DNA of 36,087 nucleotides from Bacteroidota bacterium (GCA_023426625.1 JAFAAJ010000056.1:1-36087), one strand, 5' to 3'. Numbered from the stretch's first letter, positions 11,301 to 16,289 are shown. Program-made: numbers and translations. The notes: generated by a model from the letters alone, not told the origin.

Positions 11301-12617
11301 TACCAAAACGGAGCAATTTTGGATACAGGAAGTTTTTATATCAATGAGTATAAAATTTATCCTAATTCTTATGTGGTGGTAAACTCCAATGGACAGTATA
11401 CCAAAAATTATTTTACAGGATCTACCCGTTTTGCAAGCAGGGTATTAGATGGCGCAGATATTTTTGTGCAGTCATCTACTGTAAGGACACAGTCTCCTAG
11501 TGGGAATAAAAGTAATCCTGATGTGGCAGCAGATTTCAAAACCTATTTGGAAAAAGCCGGTATTGAAAGTAAAGTATCTTTAGACTTAGCTTCTGTGTTT
11601 TCCACTTATGGACAACCTGGTTTATATTATCTGCATGGGGATCATTTGGGAACAGCTACATTTGTTACAGACCAAACTTCAGAAAGTACACAATTTTTCA
11701 TAAATTTACCTTTTGGAGAAACAATGTTGGAACAGCAAACCGGATTGTACGATAACCCATATAAGTTTAATGCAAAAGAATTAGACAGTGAAACAGGTCT
11801 TTACTATTATGGAGCGAGATATTATAATCCTAGGCTAAGTATTTGGTATGGAGTGGATCCGCTGGCTGAAAAGTATCCGAGCTGGTCACCGTATAATTAT
11901 ACGCTTGATAATCCGATTATTTATACTGATCCGGATGGAAGGTCGCCACTTACAGATTATAAACTTGGACGGAATGGAAAAGTGGAAAGAATAGACAAAA
12001 ATGATGGCAGTGATAATAATCTTCATGATAGATTATATGCTGTTGATAAGAGTGGGAAAATCAGTAAATCTTTTATCCGATTAGATAAAGAGAGTAAAGA
12101 AAGTTCTACTATAATAAGTAAATTGGAAAGTCAGAATATGAAGAGTAGTCAAATAGTCCAATCTAGTGGAAAAGACTTAAGAAATACAATTAATATTTTT
12201 CAATTTGCATCACTAAATAGTGATGTTGAATGGTCTGCTGCTATTGGAAGCGATTGGAGTAATGCTATTGCTACCTCAAATAAAATTGTGGGTACCCCAT
12301 TTTTAGGCTCTTATGTAAATGATATGTTCTTAGATATTCATTCCCATAGGGGAACAGCTGGCCCGTCAGATGCACATACAAGATTTAATACTGATGGAAC
12401 TCCCTATCAAACTGGTGATAAAATTGCACCACATAACTCTACAACAAGAAGATTTATCTATTATGTTGGAGATTCAGGAGCAGCATCTGCACCTGGGACT
12501 TTATATCAATTTGGAAAAGGACTTGAAGATAAAAAAGATGGAATTAGAATTGGAGGTTTTGGAGGCTATAAAGAAAGAAATACACTATATGAGAGACTTA
12601 TTCGCACCCCTAAGTAA
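2352..12617 (+). CDS. Giant SpvB / FG-GAP / RHS polymorphic toxin with JAB-like C-terminal domain
   Basis: This 3421-residue protein has a hydrophobic segment near residues 17-30 consistent with Sec export. About residues 465-700 match the SpvB/TcB N-terminal domain (G-D-A-N-L-N-Y-P-I then S-I-S-Y-N-S-G). FG-GAP/VCBS-type repeats of the form D-x-N-G-D-G-x-x-D occur near 905, 990, 1680, 1785, 1878 and 1986. YD/RHS repeats fill about 2500-3090, and the RHS core domain ends with Y-G-A-R-Y-Y-N-P and D-P-D-G-R-S-P near 3198. Such shells enclose a C-terminal toxin that is swapped between strains. Here the tip is about 220 residues, with E3293, then H3330-S-H3332, S3339, D3340 and H3342, resembling a JAB/MPN metalloprotease site (JAB-like toxin class). 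No T9SS C-terminal domain, PAAR or VgrG part is present, so the export route past the inner membrane is open. The 3' end overlaps the candidate immunity gene. Domain classes are firm; the toxin activity is inferred. Confidence 0.92.
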   Translation: MKINGNRLPVTKKSLLQVCFFACMFVFASFTKEDRQKVREFKKDLISKWTHKNGVIDVTNSSKKQTHLSAKSNSVTGAVSNGKIFLESEKEILLDNNSVYVSSFLSREKEGTIGTFTEKEEDKVFDNFFTVDIPSIDKENTSVYLEYDLFGLASHQSVSRSINHNIAIGGDVIVPSTEWSHQREKLKGDIIKNGLNTILFTSPAEGVKYKIKNLKIIFDKNKRSDNLIVNSLLSNDQLYVKGSGVRTQDFKINNESVAIKNGEFEKVISLSKEDLSLGMFSVTFNGITNNYKIPNKTNAYKIQGNNNYFVPRGITVSNEIDLNIDYEGTNIKVEKETSESAYLEVLKLRSKDYPATSNGLKNVTLNNSAFRLSILSGTLKKKIKLTIPYDEKRLGLISPKENKAFYFDYAKKQWIVDKSAVVDTKNKTVTVESDGDNDYINGIISVPESPQTNAFAPTSISGLKAGDPTAGLQLMEVPTANQKGDANLNYPIRVPSGIGGLQPSVSISYNSGGGNGWMGDGWNINGISAISVDTRWGVPVFESEKETELYSLDGEMLVYPTGYLPHRHNDVSESNPAITTGKQLRSSYLSNGIKQFYMRKNHDFTLIERIGTSPGNYTWKVTSTDGTKSYYGGTPDSVIYSDGGIAHWALRLVEDPHGNTMEYTYYNEAVSQGQASVSGGLFFQIKKIAYGKAKEYTVNFNKETSITRKDISINAKQGIKRVEPYLLKDIEVKYKNEKIRIYKFDYINGEFSKTLLSKLYIVPYNPCSTTVMNKDSENPPIDNGSGGGGGSNGGIDTTECNEITDSYAFEYYDDVKDNQGNIRLFGPDTHIQVENDRYAYSSLIRGLVKPSKINGNISSEKGLNIRPAAGLNFFTPNNDPFGHLMFGFPFSSSDAEAKNAQQLIDFNGDGIQDMIYRVPDTGLFFRAGSLDTQGNLSFLSSQPIQNYGGEFSFTKTSTFSSGWDMGAVVYSKSHINTKSSGITSAYLIDANADGLVDIVNDGRVWFNKFNKDSKISEMTEHSEYTENMVLKLKPVQPQPPILNAEGYVIPEENYSLITDVVKVWIAPKDGYVKFKDLISVSGTPNDPTQKFYYSVEILDPANSYSVNGRIYLNGLQAGGGAQHVLITKYNDYLTQMESIPDFSGGINNSNRLFVRSGDKIYVRLHKNTSESVTIESDPIITYVDPVTGAEIPNSDDLSQDSFYLNNGSYSDNFFLNNLSSPIYLDVEGPVTVQIPSIYFSSITDSFTFKVVTEDKNTGVITQILSQVYTPGGSFSTSAESLSFNVYPNNPVYLRFIVESDSHTDFLASNWNGKILVNYAPTNPQINLSYSAVPEYPSFAVTQLKSKLNINTIPNQTSLSGNHNFGVEINKNITNFSSLGTGTFYYVIRKGNQTLAKRMVIVSHSDSYIKETDIPSGQDIVGISPINFYFGAPDAMSNLDVITIQVYCKTGGDYDLYNKYSQYFQGKPFNIYYDGSNWYGNTFATAVNTGMYNTKTAISKNWGQFILNLGNLSNYTFYMPIPHQAFSSNASTQSIYPLCQGITSNADLAACILNSDSNPNASNNTISSNVSPMKPLVERNGRDYASKWVGIGPEQNSMAYTFKNDDNTNYFSNPIPSLPVIVPTTLVSPQISLDTTMKAINKIQKSSSQNITEGLNAGMGSAGNSITQPTQFGSVELQTFTDMNGDGYPDLLYRKSIQATNSLGSLEDIQELSVERYPSQTHSYLKMNSLGFSSNVFSVSGRIEVNGSSGTSTTPDNSMPWSAGATASAGINQYFDSTDYGKEFIMDINGDGLPDRIKQDPQTLIMKYELNKGKSFESERQYENLIPYRSHPKGSASIGIGGSLGSSVALSSLSNFGFGITANAGASASLGTADTVFEDVNGDGLIDILEVYDQNGSNNSTAVKYNLGSKFASAVPLVKATGNLDFTDETRSYNSSISFGGSFFLNIGPITIVPIFPILILYIKAGLGATANLGLNVSDTKKAFKDMNGDGFVDLVEDTDNGFNVNYSLVGRTNKLRSVTNTISKGKYIIDYEFARANYESPHAKLVVKKVNVVEPNVFSQNYTKEQGISMETRYSFSNRKYDRREREDFGFETVTKEFINNNGVERTSTDIYFNNTYLLNGLIKKNIVRDGGGNNISMVDYFYKLRKFKNNITEIDFNTDLSFDYDSGGKEGRRMAIALLDKKIKKVYETGGDITVEEKFSYAPKGMIKKYEYISPSVSYNSNITYQSFNNNIIGVPVLVEVYEGTSSSVLLRRRRAYNINPNTGDVGTYAIFNGSADIVTDIEYNAQGNVKKVIYPPNEALQRYSLTYTYDDLETGKYLIRVEDSFQLASSAIYNPFFDVVTRTVDTGGNAMVYYYDGFGRVKSIMGPNEIASGSTVPTVSYRYWTDHAGIPNNDATVKIYRASTSNYDPEYAGSNNTIMTDTYADFLGRVVQVKKDIELNGTERRSVSGRTIYDRLGRAIQQFHPIDEPTSFQNLNSIGGQVPFTLTTYDSRDRIIAFTDEDGHTTETSYTIESGFLKTTTTLLNEKSESYANAEGKIIRKNNYLDTQAITTNFEYNTIGELVNVYDPEGFVTNYSYDLAGRRIQQIHPDKGQTDYEYDMAGNLIKFTTANLMNNSTGNPFIKYIYEQNRLKEIRLPDVSSGPNPNNVLYEYGNYNVGNNSGKLIAKYDGTGHTNYQYGRMGEVILEERFVYGYQIPDMYFKTYFNYDSWNRLKRMDYPDGEIVLYHYDRGGNLKSVNNNNGEVYIHNIQYDLYEQKTGIQNGNGTKQWYSYGPSRKLIYHGLQNASNDYLLNNTYEYDGFSNITQIRNTAQQLGNGLGGMYEFNFMYDTLNRLIGTDTTKILVDGENQPIPVTMNVPSSFKLEMYYNDSGSIARKIQYHENDQQVVSENSYENNYNYSGQDHKVMEIIDQSTGNVQTFEYDYNGNPTIHHTDSGDKSMFWDEQDRMKAFYDDHSGFYQYNVYDDKGERTIKYRLEVPATLYQNGAILDTGSFYINEYKIYPNSYVVVNSNGQYTKNYFTGSTRFASRVLDGADIFVQSSTVRTQSPSGNKSNPDVAADFKTYLEKAGIESKVSLDLASVFSTYGQPGLYYLHGDHLGTATFVTDQTSESTQFFINLPFGETMLEQQTGLYDNPYKFNAKELDSETGLYYYGARYYNPRLSIWYGVDPLAEKYPSWSPYNYTLDNPIIYTDPDGRSPLTDYKLGRNGKVERIDKNDGSDNNLHDRLYAVDKSGKISKSFIRLDKESKESSTIISKLESQNMKSSQIVQSSGKDLRNTINIFQFASLNSDVEWSAAIGSDWSNAIATSNKIVGTPFLGSYVNDMFLDIHSHRGTAGPSDAHTRFNTDGTPYQTGDKIAPHNSTTRRFIYYVGDSGAASAPGTLYQFGKGLEDKKDGIRIGGFGGYKERNTLYERLIRTPK

Positions 12618-13176
12618 AAAGATTATCTTTTTTGTAATTTTTTTACCTTACTGTATGAGTAAAGCACAAAATGTGCAGTTACAATCTTTAGTAACAGATG
12701 ATGGATTAAGGGAAGAGATTCAATTGGTTAATTATTACATAAAACAATTGAAAGAGAAAAATCTTATTTCAAAAGAGCGAGTTTTTGTTAGGTTTGAAAT
12801 AGGAAAGAGCCCTAATGGAGAATTTTTTAATTTAAGATTCTTGGGAAATTACTATAGAAATCTGTCCAATAGTGAGGAATTATATTATAATATTGATAAT
12901 GATATTGTGTACATTTTTGATGCTACTGTTTTGGACTATTTTAAAAATTTCATTAATTTCTCACTTATAAAGAATAACAAAAATCTTCCAGATTACGGAA
13001 AACCTAAGCGTGATAAAGGAGGTTTTATTGTTGAGATGGGTGAAATTAGCTTCAATAAATCTTGTAATAAATTTTACTTGGATTTAGTTATGGGTATGCC
13101 TCATATTGATTTATACTATAAAGTAAAATTTTCGGTGCGTAGAGGAAGTATTCTTTATGACACGGGTAGATGGTAA
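12589..13176 (+). CDS. Candidate exported immunity protein for the RHS JAB-like toxin
   Basis: This 195-residue protein overlaps the last 29 bp of the RHS gene in another frame. The frame stays open further upstream to 12370, but that stretch lies inside the conserved toxin tip and reads as non-native sequence. The ATG at 12589 gives a basic N-terminus (L-S-K-K) followed by the hydrophobic run I-I-F-F-V-I-F-L and S-K-A-Q, a plausible signal peptide. ATG 12655 is a shorter alternative without it. The rest is rich in aromatic and charged residues, with no domain I recognise. A small gene directly after an RHS toxin tip is normally the cognate immunity gene, and a hairpin terminator follows at 13350. 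Export would place it in the periplasm or outer membrane. Function is inferred from position only. Confidence 0.7.
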   Translation: MRDLFAPLSKKIIFFVIFLPYCMSKAQNVQLQSLVTDDGLREEIQLVNYYIKQLKEKNLISKERVFVRFEIGKSPNGEFFNLRFLGNYYRNLSNSEELYYNIDNDIVYIFDATVLDYFKNFINFSLIKNNKNLPDYGKPKRDKGGFIVEMGEISFNKSCNKFYLDLVMGMPHIDLYYKVKFSVRRGSILYDTGRW

Positions 13177-13194
13177 TTTGGTTTAACAGATAAC

Positions 13195-13316
13195 ATGAAA
13201 TCCATTCAAATTATTTTACTTCTATTGATTATTGAGTAGATGCACAAAATAAAGATGCTAAGATTTTTGAGAATAAAGCAGTAGCAAGGAAGTTAACAAT
13301 ATATTGCCATTTATAG
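13195..13316 (+). pseudogene. Frameshifted remnant of a small secreted protein
   Basis: An ATG at 13195 opens a signal-peptide-like sequence (M-K-S-I-Q then I-I-L-L-L-L-I-I) that stops after 14 codons. Shifting frame near 13236 gives V-D-A-Q-N-K-D-A-K-I-F-E-N-K, which reads like the mature start of the same exported protein, and the frame stops at 13316. Another short stretch in a third frame (L-P-F-I-D-K-S-S) follows. This looks like a decayed neighbour of the immunity gene, possibly a second immunity gene left from an earlier toxin exchange. The original function cannot be told. Confidence 0.5.
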
Positions 13317-13349
13317 ATAAATCGAGTACGATTTAGAAATTATCAAATT

Positions 13350-13379
13350 AAAACCACTCTAACAATCTAGAGTGGTTTT
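13350..13379 (+). terminator. Rho-independent-type terminator after the RHS/immunity operon
   Basis: A 12-bp perfect stem (AAAACCACTCTA / TAGAGTGGTTTT) encloses a 6-base loop and ends in four T on the plus strand. It lies downstream of the candidate immunity gene and its remnant neighbour, and would end the toxin operon. The A-tract on the left arm could make it work in both directions. Confidence 0.75.
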
Positions 13380-13397
13380 GCTTACAATGTAGCATGA

Positions 13398-13806
13398 TTA
13401 GAAAAATACTTAAATTTTTTTGTTATTGTACCTAATTCTAATTTCTCAGACTTTAAAGGTTTTGGCTCTTATGGTGCAATAAGGTTTAATGATGAATATG
13501 GTATTGAATTTGAAAAAGATGGTAAGAAATATACAAATTCCTACATCGGTTTTCGGACATGAATTCACTCATATGGTACACTCAACTTATAATGACGAGA
13601 CTAATGCACTATACAATAGTTGTAGAGGAAATGGGCAAAATAAAGTCGAAGAGATGAGTACTATAAAGGATGCGAATCAGATTAATATCAAATTAGGAGA
13701 AGAGCAAAGAGTTGATCATCTAATAGAACACTTACCTAATGAATTTATTCTACTTCTTGCAATCAATAATAGAATATTAATCTTATTAATGTTCATTGGT
13801 GTATAA
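13398..13806 (+). pseudogene. Remnant RHS toxin tip with zincin HExxH motif (orphan cassette)
   Basis: From 13398 one frame reads L-E-K-Y-L-N-F then G-F-G-S-Y-G-A-I-R-F-N-D-E-Y and stops at about 13562. A second frame takes over near 13545 with V-F-G-H-E-F-T-H-M-V-H, followed by V-E-E-M-S-T-I-K-D-A-N-Q-I-N and a stop at 13806. HExxH plus the downstream E-rich and N-Q-I segment fits the zincin-like metallopeptidase tips found in polymorphic toxins. The piece has no start of its own, lacks an RHS core and is frameshifted, so it is a displaced, inactive toxin cassette left behind the active RHS gene. Such silent tips can donate sequence by recombination, but the frameshift argues for decay. No matching immunity gene is evident. 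Confidence 0.6.
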
Positions 13807-13981
13807 TTTAAAAATGTTGATGAATAGGAGGTTTAGAAGGCACACCTCAAGAAAATATTTCACACCTTTATGTATGCCTTTAGTATGGTTAAAGAGAAAT
13901 TTTGAGAAGAGAACTTCTGTAGACTACTTTAGGTTTTATTTTAGGAAAAACAAAGGCATACTTCACCTATAGACATAAAAA

Positions 13982-14004
13982 AAACTCCCTATTAAAGGGA
14001 GTTT
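13982..14004 (-). terminator. Terminator of the left tRNA-Val
   Basis: Stem AAACTCCCT / AGGGAGTTT with a 5-base loop, read on the minus strand, is followed by a run of eight T. It lies 4 nt after the 3' end of the tRNA-Val gene and would end that transcript. The same structure is repeated at the right end of the element near 30447-30469. Confidence 0.8.
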
Positions 14005-14007
14005 AAG

Positions 14008-14082
14008 TGGGTCCTAAGGGATTCGAACCCCTGACCCTCTGGGTGTAAACCAGATGCTCTGAACCAACTGAGCTAAGAACCC
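14008..14082 (-). tRNA. tRNA-Val(UAC), left copy
   Basis: The reverse complement folds as a full cloverleaf: acceptor GGGTTCT pairs with AGGACCC, D-arm GCTC/GAGC, anticodon arm TCTGG-TTTACAC-CCAGA with anticodon TAC, and T-arm with loop TTCGAAT. The discriminator is A and CCA is not encoded. The gene differs from its partner at 30474 by one base in the D-loop. Because the element separates it from the tRNA-Val promoter at 30686-30716, its expression now depends on transcription from within the element. Confidence 0.93.
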
Positions 14083-14114
14083 TGAAGTTTTTTTAAAGGC
14101 TTCAGACCTTTCTG

Positions 14115-14133
14115 TGGGTCCTGAGGGATTCGA
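14115..14133 (-). pseudogene. 3' fragment (19 nt) of tRNA-Val, insertion target
   Basis: The 19 bases match the 3' end (T-loop TCGA through the discriminator) of the intact tRNA-Val at 30581-30655. They are then interrupted by unrelated sequence at 14134. This is the stub left when the element integrated into the tRNA gene, and it gives the minimal shared core at the 3' end of the target. Confidence 0.8.
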
Positions 14134-14187
14134 GTTCTTTTAGTTTACAGGTTGATATTTAATACTTTACATCTTTTTCTTAATGTG

Positions 14188-14208
14188 AGTATGCCTAAAA
14201 GTATGCCT
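14188..14208. repeat. Two AGTATGCCT direct repeats, possible integrase arm sites
   Basis: AGTATGCCT occurs at 14188-14196 and 14200-14208, spaced 12 bp start to start, just inside the left end. The inverted form AGGCATACT is at 13954-13962 and 30421-30429 inside the long repeats, and a near copy (TGTATGCCT) is at 13871. Short repeated sites close to both ends of an element are typical arm-binding sites for tyrosine recombinases. Here that role is inferred. Confidence 0.4.
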
Positions 14209-14210
14209 TT

Positions 14211-14633
14211 TTACTCTATAAGTATTCTCAAATATGGAAATGTAGTGGAGAAGTAAATCAGTCTAATTTCTCTACTAGCAGGAAAATAGATATTCCAATA
14301 AACTACCTTTCTGGTTATAAACTTGTGTATAATCATGCCATCAGGTAGGATTTCAAGGTTTACTTTTGTTGTCCTATCTGATAAAGCCTTATTTATTCTG
14401 TTATAATAGTGTTCTGATTTCTTATCAAATTCCAATATTACAACTTCCAATATATCCCAATAGAATATTAATTCTGTTCTATGAGGTGTAAAGTTTAAAA
14501 ACTTCTTTAGTTCACTTCCTACCCATAAATAACTACAATAAGCATTATCAGGTATGCTGTCTGCTATACTCATGAGATTTAGCTCCCAGTTATCATATTG
14601 GTAACCTATACGAAATGGTATTCTTGGTTTCAT
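14211..14633 (-). CDS. Hypothetical protein, left end of element
   Basis: This 140-residue soluble protein has no domain I recognise. It is rich in aromatic residues and alternating strand-like segments (E-L-I-F-Y-W-D-I-L-E-V-V-I-L-E-F), without signal peptide or membrane helix. The frame opens at a GTG at 14654, but that codon lies inside the terminator hairpin at 14641-14667, so the ATG at 14633 is the better start. It is the last gene before the left attachment site, and its stop overlaps the second AGTATGCCT repeat area. It is separated from the upstream operon by the terminator, so it probably has its own weak promoter or depends on readthrough. Confidence 0.55.
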   Translation of the reverse strand: MKPRIPFRIGYQYDNWELNLMSIADSIPDNAYCSYLWVGSELKKFLNFTPHRTELIFYWDILEVVILEFDKKSEHYYNRINKALSDRTTKVNLEILPDGMIIHKFITRKVVYWNIYFPASREIRLIYFSTTFPYLRILIE

Positions 14634-14640
14634 AGTTGGT

Positions 14641-14667
14641 AAATAAAAAACCACCTGAATTAGGTGG
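14641..14667 (-). terminator. Terminator of the BamE-like / HAD / secreted-protein operon
   Basis: Read on the minus strand, stem CCACCT / AGGTGG with a 5-base loop is followed by TTTTTTATTT. It lies 11 bp after the stop of the 14678-15073 gene and separates that operon from the last minus-strand gene. Confidence 0.8.
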
Positions 14668-14677
14668 CTTAAAATGT

Positions 14678-15073
14678 TTATTGGTACTTAATAATTTTAA
14701 TCCTTTCTGAATTATAAGATTTAATTATTTCTACAACACCTATTATTTTTCCTTCCTTGAAATAAATTTGAAAGCCACGATACCCATAGATTTTAAATAT
14801 GGAGTTATCATAGTTTATTGGAGTTATATCTGGCTCCAGTGTCACAATAAAGGGTTGTTCACTATCTTTTATATCTCTTAATTTCAAAGGATAGTTGCGA
14901 ATGCTTAGCCCATTATTGTGAAAAACAGTAGGAGGCTTCCCTAAATCAAGAACTATTTCAGTAGAAGTATTATATACTTGTCCATCTAATTGATAATGAG
15001 TTGAATTAAAAGTGTACTGTGCTTTTAATGTTAGTGGAGATAGCAAAACTAAAATAAAGATTAGGATTTTCAT
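14678..15073 (-). CDS. Small secreted hypothetical protein
   Basis: This 131-residue protein starts with a clear Sec signal peptide (M-K-I-L-I-F-I-L-V-L-L-S-P then L-K-A-Q), cleaved after A or Q near residue 19 to leave Y-T-F-N-S. The mature part of about 110 residues is mostly beta-prone with no known motif, and the end has V-V-E-I-I-K. It is the third gene of a minus-strand operon, 17 bp after the HAD gene, and ends at a strong terminator. Its job is unknown; shared export with the first gene of the operon suggests an envelope role. Confidence 0.65.
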   Translation of the reverse strand: MKILIFILVLLSPLTLKAQYTFNSTHYQLDGQVYNTSTEIVLDLGKPPTVFHNNGLSIRNYPLKLRDIKDSEQPFIVTLEPDITPINYDNSIFKIYGYRGFQIYFKEGKIIGVVEIIKSYNSERIKIIKYQ

Positions 15074-15090
15074 GTTTGTCAGTTTAATAT

Positions 15091-15600
15091 TTATGGAAGT
15101 TCTGTTTTAGATATTGTATAAGAGTTTAGAAATTCTATTATCTCATCTGCATTAGCTTCTGTGAGCCCTACTTTATCATCTACTTGGAAGAAGTGCTTCT
15201 CTTGGATATCAAGTATATCATCTTCATCATCTATTATTACATAGTTTTCTAAACCACCTTTTAAAGTTTTGTGATAATCTCTAATCCATTTAAGAATTTC
15301 AAGACCTCTCGGAGCTAATTCAAATGTTTCTTTATAGTGAAGTGATTCTGTAACACTGATTATCTCAACATTCAGATTAACTTCTTTAAATAGCTCATTA
15401 ATTTCCTCTATACTTCTGATAAGTCTCCATGCAGAAGATAAAACCACCTTAGCATTAGTACTGCTTATGATTCTGTTTAGTGCAGTAACATTTCTTGGGT
15501 CAAAGTGGGAGTTCTCTTTATGATGGGAATGTAGGCTCTTATTCTTGTAATACTCAGCATTGTTGAGCACCCCATCTATGTCAGCGAAAATAATTTTCAT
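15091..15600 (-). CDS. HAD-superfamily phosphatase (Swiss-army-knife RNA-repair HAD type)
   Basis: This 169-residue protein begins with the HAD motif I, F-A-D7-I-D9-G-V-L-N, where the first Asp is the nucleophile. Motif II appears as V-V-L-S-S-A-W-R near residue 55, and the acidic motif IV as I-I-D-D-E-D-D near residue 135. The D-I-D-G-V-L-N / S-S-A-W-R pair is typical of HAD domains that occur alone or in RNA-repair proteins (HAD_SAK_2 group), which hydrolyse phosphomonoesters. The substrate is unknown. Its start codon overlaps the stop of the upstream membrane protein by 4 bp (ATGA), showing translational coupling. It has no signal peptide, so it is cytoplasmic, while both operon partners are exported. 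Confidence 0.78.
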   Translation of the reverse strand: MKIIFADIDGVLNNAEYYKNKSLHSHHKENSHFDPRNVTALNRIISSTNAKVVLSSAWRLIRSIEEINELFKEVNLNVEIISVTESLHYKETFELAPRGLEILKWIRDYHKTLKGGLENYVIIDDEDDILDIQEKHFFQVDDKVGLTEANADEIIEFLNSYTISKTELP

Positions 15601-16193
15601 CTCTTTTTGGATTTAAGTTTGAATATCAAGAAAAGAAATCCTATTACTCCTAGACTGATTAATCCCCATTTAATGGCTTTTTTAGTTTCATATTCCTTCT
15701 GCATCTCTTGAAGAGTTATCTCATCAGGCATTTCATAAGGACTAAGTCCATTAGCCTCCGCCATTTCCTCGTACTCTTTAGGAAAGGTCTTTATACTTTG
15801 AGAAGCACCACCATAAAGCCCAGATTTATCTTCTCCATAAGCATTAGGAGCTTTAGGAATATGAGAGTTTTCTTTACTGTTAGCTTTTTTCCAGAATTCT
15901 TCCTTTGATAATTCTTTCTTAGGCTTTTTAGAAATATCTCCAATTCTTAATATTTCATCGTGGTTTATAAAGCTTTTTATCTTACCATTCTTAAAAGTAA
16001 TGGTAGCTACGCCTGTTTCTCCATATCTCCAAATCTCCTCTCCAAATTCCTCATAAGATTCTATACTAAAAGGCTCACCTTGTACTTTCTTTACTTCCTG
16101 TTTAGTTGAACCTATATTGATATATTGTGCATACAGAGTATTTAAACTTGATAACACAAGAATAAATAAGGGTACGATTAAAATCTTTCTCAT
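15597..16193 (-). CDS. Exported BamE/SmpA-like protein with C-terminal membrane anchor
   Basis: This 198-residue protein has an N-terminal signal peptide (I-L-I-V-P-L-F-I-L-V-L-S-S, ending L-Y-A-Q near residue 23). Residues about 24-75 have the small SmpA/BamE-like pattern: I-N-I-G-S-T-K-Q-E-V, then Q-G-E-P, E-I-W-R-Y-G and I-T-F-K-N-G-K-I. A lysine- and proline-rich middle is followed by a helix around residues 174-192 (G-L-I-S-L-G-V-I-G-F-L-F-L-I-F) and a basic tail. A single-pass topology with the BamE-like domain outside the cytoplasm is predicted. It is the first gene of the minus-strand operon and lies under the promoter and operators at 16265-16328. The role is unknown. Confidence 0.7.
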   Translation of the reverse strand: MRKILIVPLFILVLSSLNTLYAQYINIGSTKQEVKKVQGEPFSIESYEEFGEEIWRYGETGVATITFKNGKIKSFINHDEILRIGDISKKPKKELSKEEFWKKANSKENSHIPKAPNAYGEDKSGLYGGASQSIKTFPKEYEEMAEANGLSPYEMPDEITLQEMQKEYETKKAIKWGLISLGVIGFLFLIFKLKSKKR

Positions 16194-16264
16194 TTTTGAG
16201 TTTATTTGCTTGTTAATTTATCTTTTAATATTCCTTATACCTTACGGAAATCCATAAAATAAAA

Positions 16265-16279
16265 TTGCCATATATGGCA
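16265..16279. promoter_or_regulatory. Operator-like palindrome O1
   Basis: TTGCCATATATGGCA contains the perfect 14-bp palindrome TGCCATATATGGCA. It lies just downstream of the predicted transcription start of the minus-strand operon. A second copy at 16314-16328 matches in 13 of 15 positions. The neighbouring XRE protein is the obvious ligand, by inference. Confidence 0.55.
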
Positions 16280-16289
16280 TTAAACTCAA

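Larger units (their letters stand above)
13952..14133. repeat. Left copy of the long direct repeat (attL side)
   Basis: This 182-bp block is nearly identical to 30419-30599. Three substitutions are visible (in the segment after the first motif, in the tRNA D-loop and just after the tRNA) plus one A in a poly-A run. It contains an AGGCATACT motif, a terminator, a complete tRNA-Val gene and the last 19 nt of a second tRNA-Val gene. Identity stops exactly where the truncated tRNA would continue into its T-loop, at 14133/14134, which marks the left element boundary. Confidence 0.85.

Noticed and set aside
4231..11306. Several minus-strand frames of 60-143 codons inside the RHS gene
   Set aside because: All lie opposite a continuous, domain-rich plus-strand gene and show no motifs. 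They are antisense by-products of repeated coding patterns.
12370..12588. Upstream extension of the immunity gene to ATG 12370
   Set aside because: It lies wholly inside the conserved toxin-tip coding sequence in another frame. The predicted peptide has no signal and looks artificial, while ATG 12589 gives a signal peptide.
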